The translations under genes and the position numbers were made by a program. A DNA stretch of 64,000 nucleotides, from the NCBI GenBank assembly GCA_001839685.1, contig MLAK01000572.1:17276-81275 (forward strand), given 5' to 3'. Source of the DNA: Tritrichomonas foetus (lineage: Eukaryota; Parabasalia; Tritrichomonadida; Tritrichomonadidae). Below the pieces are notes generated by a model, which made no database searches, had not been told where the DNA came from, and saw nothing but the letters and a program-made list of their open reading frames with translations. Numbering within the stretch: the stretch's first letter is position 1; every line of letters starts with the position of its first letter. Shown here in pieces: positions 58,687-64,000 of this stretch.

Positions 58687-61251
58687 TTAACATCCTGAGA
58701 CAACTCGAATTCTCAACACTACTTTTTGAACATGGAAATCATTGGATTCACTATATCCTTTCAATTGTGGTAAAAGTGATGAAGCAAAATCAGCCGGATC
58801 ATCTGCTTGAAGTATAATTTCTAAGAGAAGTTCTAATAAATCTGACTGATATTCTCTGGCATTCTTTATTGATGAAATAATACTTGTGATAAAATCTTCA
58901 TTAATAAGAGAGTTTGTGAAAACTGGACATTTTCGAACAATATTCTTCAAATCATAAAATGAACTCAATCGAATATGAAAACTATTGATCATTTCTATGC
59001 AAGTTTCGATACATGAGAAGACTGCTTGATCTGTGTCGTTTTGCATTTGTTGATCAACATATGATGAATTAAAGGTTGCCCAACATGAAATTGCATGAAG
59101 TGCCTTATCACGCCATTCTTTGATTGATATCAAATCAATTAAAACGTAAAATAGATCGGCTTCTTTCATTTTATATGCAGCAAATTTAGACACAGTAGGA
59201 ATATAACAAATTAAATGCCGAACAAAATTGAAAGCAATATCTTTTGAAATAGCATATGAAAGAGATAGGCAAAGTCCTGCTTCTACAGCTTGTTCTATCA
59301 GTTCAGGTCTATTCATTAACATTCTGGTTAAACAGTGAATGGCAGCCAGTGAAACTTCTTTATCTTCAGAAAATGAAAATGTAACTAAAGGTTCGATTAA
59401 CAAATCACTTCTAATTCTTGTTCTAGCTACACAATCTCGGAATAATGTATCCAAAACCATTATTAGTTTCGAAACATACTTTGTGGTTAATGCTGGAAAA
59501 TCTGATGGTTTCGTTATCATGTACGTAATTGGGTTCATTTCATTAGCAATTTTGATTTGAATTCCAGTTGTAGATGAAACAGCAAACATTAAAAGTGTAA
59601 TAGAGTCATCGATATAATGATATGATTTTTCAAATAAAGATTGTGAAAGGCGTCTTACACAAAGATCTTCTGCAGTTTTAACAGATTTAAGACATTTGAA
59701 AGAAGCATCCAATATTTTTTTATACTCCTTCAGTAAAGCAATTGATTTAAATGCCGTTTCTGCAATTAATTTTAACATCGGTTCTGTAAATAATTTATGA
59801 TATAAAATGTCTTTTGGCAATCCACACTTAAGTAGATAGAGCATAAAGGAAGAAAAGAAAATTTTCAATAATGGATCTTTGAATAATTTCCCGATAATAT
59901 TATTCAATCCACATGCAAAGAATAATTTTCCACCAATACTTGAAGACATGATTATATGCAGCCCGGTAATTTGCGAATGAACATCTTTTGAAGTTAATAG
60001 TTGTGTAAGAAGTGTATGTTCAATTAATGATGTAGCAATTTTATCTGAATGAGAACATAGCTCTTGAAGAAAGTTCAAAGTTATAATTCGGTATTCTTTC
60101 TTCTCATATCTATCAATTAAAGTTCGAATACCACAGAAATTCAACACTAACTGCGGAATTCCTTTCTTTTTATTTAATAATTCGATTGTACTAAACACTG
60201 ATTCAATATATTGGTTCTCATCATTAAGATCAAAAATAATTTCTTCTGAAGTTCTAATCTGTTTTTGCATAAATGTAGATAATGTTCCACTCATTGATTC
60301 CAAACATAAAGATAAACTACGGAAATCTTGTGATTTCTTTTTCATCCTAAGTGAACTTTCAGCTTGTTTAACGATTGTCACAGCTTGTTGAATCCAGTCA
60401 TGTGTTAATAATTGACTTGCTTCTGGTCTTTCTTTCGGATTTTTCTTGAAACACATCAATAAAAAACTTTTACAGCTTTCCGAAACATCATTGGGAATGG
60501 GCATAGGTCGATTTCCCGCAATTTGGAACATAGCTGGAAGAGGAGCCAAATCAAAAAATGGTGGACGACCTTTAAGAAGTTCATATGTTGTTGATCCAAC
60601 AGACCAAATATCACTTTTATGATCAACAGGGTCACCATTTATGACTTCAGGTGCCATCCAATATGGTGTACCTGCACATTCGCGAAGTGTATGACCATAT
60701 TCATTTAAATCAAGAGCCAAACCAAAATCTGCTAGTTTAGCAACACCACATTGAATTAATATATTGGCGGCTTTAATATCTCTATGCAAAACATTTTGTT
60801 TATGCAAATAAGCCAAACCTTGTAATACTTGCGAGATATAAATTGCGGCAACGCTTTCATTTAAATTTCCATATTTGTGAATAACATCCAAAATCGATCC
60901 ATTGTCTGCGTATTCCATAACAATTTGCAAATTTCCTTTTCCGTCATAAAATGAATCAATATACGGAACGATTGCTGAGTGGTGGAGCCTTTTGAGGAGA
61001 TCTAATTCTGCCTGGAAAGATTCGATTGACTCTTTAGTTTTTAAACACTTAATAGCGACACTTTTACCTGTTTCCTGATCAAATGCTTTATACACAAGAC
61101 CAAAAGCTCCTTCGCCAAGAGTTTCTTGTTTCATATATCGATCTAATAAAGTCGGTCCGTTCATTGGCATGTTTTCATTTCGTTTTATATGCTTTTTCTG
61201 CGGCGTATTTCGTGGTCTTCTATGGAGGGAGACGTAAGCTGCATTATTCAT
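58687..61251 (-). CDS. STE-type kinase with helical C-terminal region (Cdc15/Cdc7/MAP3K-epsilon-like)
   Basis: This 854-residue protein has an N-terminal kinase domain at about 39-287 with all catalytic elements: GEGAFG (46-51), Lys68 in VAIK, HRDIKAAN (Asp158), DFG (Asp175) and GTPYWMAPE (194-202). The sequence is closest to the Cdc15/SepH/MAP3K-epsilon group (LGEGAFGLVYKAFD; VIPYIDSF-type segment). Residues about 300-850 are helical repeats of ARM/HEAT kind, which fits that family's C-terminal architecture. In fungi and plants these kinases act in septation/mitotic-exit (SIN/MEN) or related Hippo-like cascades. A Cdc14 gene lies 11 kb upstream in the window, but no linkage is implied. The start is the first ATG, with a basic leader of 38 residues. 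Confidence 0.9.
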   Translation of the reverse strand: MNNAAYVSLHRRPRNTPQKKHIKRNENMPMNGPTLLDRYMKQETLGEGAFGLVYKAFDQETGKSVAIKCLKTKESIESFQAELDLLKRLHHSAIVPYIDSFYDGKGNLQIVMEYADNGSILDVIHKYGNLNESVAAIYISQVLQGLAYLHKQNVLHRDIKAANILIQCGVAKLADFGLALDLNEYGHTLRECAGTPYWMAPEVINGDPVDHKSDIWSVGSTTYELLKGRPPFFDLAPLPAMFQIAGNRPMPIPNDVSESCKSFLLMCFKKNPKERPEASQLLTHDWIQQAVTIVKQAESSLRMKKKSQDFRSLSLCLESMSGTLSTFMQKQIRTSEEIIFDLNDENQYIESVFSTIELLNKKKGIPQLVLNFCGIRTLIDRYEKKEYRIITLNFLQELCSHSDKIATSLIEHTLLTQLLTSKDVHSQITGLHIIMSSSIGGKLFFACGLNNIIGKLFKDPLLKIFFSSFMLYLLKCGLPKDILYHKLFTEPMLKLIAETAFKSIALLKEYKKILDASFKCLKSVKTAEDLCVRRLSQSLFEKSYHYIDDSITLLMFAVSSTTGIQIKIANEMNPITYMITKPSDFPALTTKYVSKLIMVLDTLFRDCVARTRIRSDLLIEPLVTFSFSEDKEVSLAAIHCLTRMLMNRPELIEQAVEAGLCLSLSYAISKDIAFNFVRHLICYIPTVSKFAAYKMKEADLFYVLIDLISIKEWRDKALHAISCWATFNSSYVDQQMQNDTDQAVFSCIETCIEMINSFHIRLSSFYDLKNIVRKCPVFTNSLINEDFITSIISSIKNAREYQSDLLELLLEIILQADDPADFASSLLPQLKGYSESNDFHVQKVVLRIRVVSGC

Positions 61252-61866
61252 GGTAGTGTAATTTTTCCTTAAACGTACATAAAATTTTCACATTTTGAGA
61301 AGACATTCAATCTTTGAAAATAAACCACCTATTTATCTGAGCCACGAAATCACATAAAATCTCTTCCATTATCAACTTCAGTAAGTAAATATTTCATATA
61401 TCAGCATTTTCTCAAAAAAGTATTTGTTACAACAAAATATTTCTTTTTGGGTCTATATTTAGTTTCCTTTGAGTTTGACGATTGTGAGATGAAAGGTCAA
61501 ATAAAGATCAAAAGTGGAACAAAATCTAATGATGTGAACTTTGCAGGCCCCTATGACTCATTCAACCATTGGAGGAGGTGAGGGCACGTGGACACAGCTC
61601 CTCTAAGTCGAAGTGACCCAAAGAACCAGCAAAATTCACATCACATTTACTCATTAAGTATTTTCCACTTTTGACATTTATTGATCCTTCACTTCACGTT
61701 TTGCTTTTCTCATATGGTCCAAAACTGTAAAGCTTTACCCGAAAATAATGTTGCATCTTTGATAAACACTGTATATTATACAGAGACAGCTGTTTTAGAA
61801 TATATATTTACTTACAAAAACAAAAAACTACGCATTTCATTTTGATGAATCAAAATTTATGATGCA
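61252..61866. other. Intergenic region holding a candidate structured RNA
   Basis: This spacer lies between two minus-strand genes. Its flanks are very AT-rich, but a compact GC-rich block with nested inverted repeats lies at 61530-61643 (separate entry). Confidence 0.7.
61530..61643. ncRNA. Candidate structured non-coding RNA (strand undetermined)
   Basis: A 114-nt block closes on itself. TGATGTGAA (61530-61538) pairs perfectly with TTCACATCA (61635-61643). After a C/A mismatch, TTTGC (61540-61544) pairs with GCAAA (61629-61633). After an A/A mismatch, GG pairs with CC. Inside, GACT (61555-61558) pairs with AGTC (61606-61609). Beyond an 11-nt bulge, TGGAGGAG (61570-61577) pairs with CTCCTCTA (61598-61605), one pair being G-U. 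The apical 20 nt can form a small GTG/CAC hairpin. The core (61543-61630) is visibly more GC-rich than its surroundings and has no protein-like frame. I could not match it to tRNA, 5S, U1-U6, SRP or RNase P motifs. A single-hairpin H/ACA-type guide (ACA follows the stem at 61643) or a small inverted-repeat element are alternatives. Confidence 0.5.
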
Positions 61867-62541
61867 TCAAAATAATTCAATATTTATCGGTTTCACTGGG
61901 GTGTGAATAGCGTTGCATGTCTTGAGGAAACTTCTCACAGCGAGCAAAGTCTCATTACTCAGTCTTGCGAGGTCAAATTCAACCGAGTTCAAATCTGAAA
62001 CGACGTTCGGCTCAAGTGCGATTATAAGTTGAGCCACAATCTTCTTACTCTTGTCGTCGAGTTTTTTTTCAAGAATTTGTCGAATTTCAATAAGATCGTG
62101 TTCAGAAAAAGTTATCGCTGTTCCAGCTAGCTGCATCGGTCTTGCCATCTTTGATATATTTAATTCAGGAGGTGATTCAGCAATTAACGAGGCCATTTCT
62201 TGATATGTGTGACTATAAACGCTTACCCAGTCGTCAATATCTAAACATTTGATTCTTTTCGACTTTTTGTTTATTATTTCGAGTAGAGATTGGGCAGCGT
62301 GCCTCTGAAGAATTGAAGATCGCTTGTGGTCGATAACCTCCTTGAAAAATCGAGTTAAATCGTCGAGCCAGTCATTCATACTTGAGTATTCATTCAATGT
62401 TAATTTATTTTTGATTTGGAATAAGTCAAGGAACTTTCTTTTTGATTTATTGTTTTTAAAGCATAGAAAATATTGATACATGGGACGATTTTCGAGTTTC
62501 AACATCAGCTTTTCGCATTTTAAAAGGGTTTGCTGATTCAT
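61867..62541 (-). CDS. NET-domain (BET-type) chromatin protein with bromodomain-like N-terminal half
   Basis: This 224-residue protein has a C-terminal part (about 140-210: ITFSEHDLIEIRQILEKKL, IVAQLIIALEP, VEFDLARLSNETLLAVRSFLKTC) with the helix pattern of the extraterminal (NET) domain of BET proteins, which binds chromatin regulators. The N-terminal half is helical (LFQIKNKLTLNEYSSMNDWLDDLTRFFKEVI). It resembles the second half of a bromodomain, but I cannot find the acetyl-lysine-binding Asn. It could be a very divergent bromodomain protein or a NET-only adaptor. An out-of-frame ATG at about 62552 precedes this ATG and opens a 31-codon frame, so the true 5' end is not certain. Confidence 0.6.
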   Translation of the reverse strand: MNQQTLLKCEKLMLKLENRPMYQYFLCFKNNKSKRKFLDLFQIKNKLTLNEYSSMNDWLDDLTRFFKEVIDHKRSSILQRHAAQSLLEIINKKSKRIKCLDIDDWVSVYSHTYQEMASLIAESPPELNISKMARPMQLAGTAITFSEHDLIEIRQILEKKLDDKSKKIVAQLIIALEPNVVSDLNSVEFDLARLSNETLLAVRSFLKTCNAIHTPVKPINIELF

Positions 62542-62650
62542 CTACTGACATGTTATATAAAATGAGAACATCACCATTTATTAAATCATTTTTTCATGAA
62601 TATTTTACACAAAAAATAAAATCATTATCAATAATAAAACCAAATATTAT

Positions 62651-64000
62651 TTAACAATTCTCATATATCTCATTGATATATTTGTCTAAATTATATCTCA
62701 CTTCTTTTTTCATTTCCTCCACTTTCTGTTGCTGCTCTTTTATTACATCTTCGATGTTATCCAACTCAAATTCATTCCTCAATTGATTATACTTTTCATC
62801 TTCTGTCATTACCAATTCGCGAGTGATTGGATTTTTATCATAATACCAAGGATCATCCTTTTCTTTAATTAAATAATCTGCAAAGTATTCTATGTTTCCA
62901 AATAATGTGTTTTCAAATTGACCAATTTCATCAATCAATGGTTCAGGATGGTCTTGCCAGCCTTTCCTTTCTAAAACTACATCAAAACCAAATTCTTGTA
63001 TGAAATTAACAAAATTTTGTGGCAAGTCTGTTGGTAATTCCGCTTTTCTGGAATTTAAAATTATATTTTGTTCATCAGGTGTAAATTTTTGTTCAATCCA
63101 TCGATCAATTTCAGATTTTGGTTTATTATTTGGCTTTGGCACAACTTTAGGTGTGTCTCTTTGAACTGGTTTTGAAGTTGTTTTGTGAGAGGGAAGATCA
63201 ACTTTTTGTGCAGGAGCTGAGTTTTGTTTTTGGAATGTTTTATTATCGTTTTTAGGTGAATCAGAAGACTTTTTTATTGAAGTCTCTTTCGACTGTTGAA
63301 TTGAATTTACATCTAAAAAAAGCCCTTTATGCTTCTTTTTGTTAATTGGCTTGAAAAGTGGTCCTGGATCAGTCTTTGCTTCATGCTTACGTTCTTCAGT
63401 TTTCTTGGGATGAGGAATATCATTCATTTCAATAACTTGTGCAGGTAAAATATTCATAGGTGTTATTTGCTTAGGAACATTTCGAACTGGACTTTTACTC
63501 ACATTCATGTTTTGAGGAATTGATAATTCATCATATGGCTGATGCGATCTTGGACTTGGAGGAGGAAGTGGAATGGTTACATTCGATTTTGTTCCACTTG
63601 TTGAATGTGGCTCAAAATCATTAACATCTGGTAAAGATGGTGGATTTTGAGGTGAATGGTTTCTAGGTGGAATATATTGAGAAGATTGGCTGTTGGATCT
63701 TTCAGGACGAGATGAATTGGATGAAGATGAACTTGAAGAAGAAGACGAAAAAGAGGGACGTGGGTTGGAAGGACTCCTTCCCCATCCATCAGTGAAGTTT
63801 GGTTTTGGATTTTCGTCTCGACGAATTTGGTCAGAATTTGAACGTTCCAAAAATCCTGATCTTTCATGATAGCCTTGGCTTGATCTGTCAGATGAATTGT
63901 AGCCCCTTTCATTGGTTATGGAGGAGCTCATGCTTCTGCTTCCTGCCACCTTTTGCCAGCTTGAAGCATTAAAGTGTCTTTCACCAGGTGGGTTACTCGG
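62651..64000 (-). CDS. Ser/Pro/Asn-rich hypothetical protein (5' partial)
   Basis: The frame is open from the window edge at 64000 to the stop at 62651, without a forced start. A GTG at 63949 is not a plausible start, and coding continues at least 17 codons further upstream, so the N terminus lies outside the window. The visible 449 codons have a disordered front with a poly-Ser run (near 63725-63750), PP-rich motifs and SPR/SPK-type sites. A structured C-terminal part follows (about bases 62660-63110: SEIDRWIEQKFTPDEQNIIL, FVNFIQEFGFDVVLERKGW, DNIEDVIKEQQQKVEEM), mostly helical. No family is recognised. Confidence 0.75.
   Translation of the reverse strand, partial: PSNPPGERHFNASSWQKVAGSRSMSSSITNERGYNSSDRSSQGYHERSGFLERSNSDQIRRDENPKPNFTDGWGRSPSNPRPSFSSSSSSSSSSNSSRPERSNSQSSQYIPPRNHSPQNPPSLPDVNDFEPHSTSGTKSNVTIPLPPPSPRSHQPYDELSIPQNMNVSKSPVRNVPKQITPMNILPAQVIEMNDIPHPKKTEERKHEAKTDPGPLFKPINKKKHKGLFLDVNSIQQSKETSIKKSSDSPKNDNKTFQKQNSAPAQKVDLPSHKTTSKPVQRDTPKVVPKPNNKPKSEIDRWIEQKFTPDEQNIILNSRKAELPTDLPQNFVNFIQEFGFDVVLERKGWQDHPEPLIDEIGQFENTLFGNIEYFADYLIKEKDDPWYYDKNPITRELVMTEDEKYNQLRNEFELDNIEDVIKEQQQKVEEMKKEVRYNLDKYINEIYENC

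Overview
The window is eukaryotic nuclear DNA from an AT-rich, gene-dense and nearly intron-free protist, most likely a parabasalid (trichomonad; a Tritrichomonas-like species is my guess, not shown). Four things point there. One interrupted gene, a Cdc14-type phosphatase, is rejoined exactly by an intron with a GTATGT donor and an ACTAACATACAG branch/acceptor block, the trichomonad splice signature. Several genes have a TCAYW initiator-like element 11-30 nt before the ATG, as in Trichomonas. A cytosolic-type malate dehydrogenase homologue and a Tim17-like protein fit a hydrogenosome-bearing anaerobe. All three stop codons are used as stops. There are about 29 protein genes on both strands with short spacers, and no tRNA or rRNA genes that I could recognise.

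Layout. 1-4126: 3' part of a very long Q/P/S-rich protein with a repeated W...DDSK...ELRRSH motif. 5.0-14 kb: NT-C2 protein, UBL-UBA protein, a hypothetical, Tim17-like protein, CAMK-like kinase, R2R3 Myb and a LisH/WD40 protein. 14.2-24.0 kb: one 3267-residue gene with an N-terminal LisH-like segment, long low-complexity stretches and four C-terminal C2 domains. 24-29 kb: a small gene with an unclear 5' end, a possible HYLS1-like protein and a PQ-loop membrane protein. 30-40 kb: likely flagellar or cytoskeletal proteins (coiled coil, CFAP70-like TPR, SHIPPO repeats) and a calcineurin-B-like EF-hand protein. 40.9-47 kb: a pseudokinase, a stand-alone paralogue of the RNase Z N-terminal region, and a single-pass membrane protein interrupted by a 487-N assembly gap and a homopolymer frameshift. 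47-58 kb: Cdc14 with its intron, a tiny acidic protein, a GOST-type seven-TM protein, an MDH-like pseudoenzyme, V-ATPase subunit E and a long-form RNase Z with an RRM-like N-terminal extension. 58.7-64 kb: a Cdc15/Cdc7/Hippo-like kinase, a NET-domain protein and a 5'-truncated low-complexity gene.

How the genes work together is mostly inference. Eukaryotic genes here are not operonic. Two themes recur: flagellum/cytoskeleton (CFAP70-like, SHIPPO, possible HYLS1, coiled coil) and mitotic-exit-type signalling (Cdc14 plus a SIN/MEN-like kinase).

The observations I rate highest are: (a) a 114-nt GC-rich, strongly foldable intergenic block at 61530-61643 that looks like an unannotated structured RNA; (b) the MDH homologue, in which the catalytic His and both substrate-loop Arg are replaced; (c) the 370-nt Cdc14 intron that splits the catalytic loop; and (d) the RRM-like domain fused to RNase Z, with a solo paralogue about 12 kb away.
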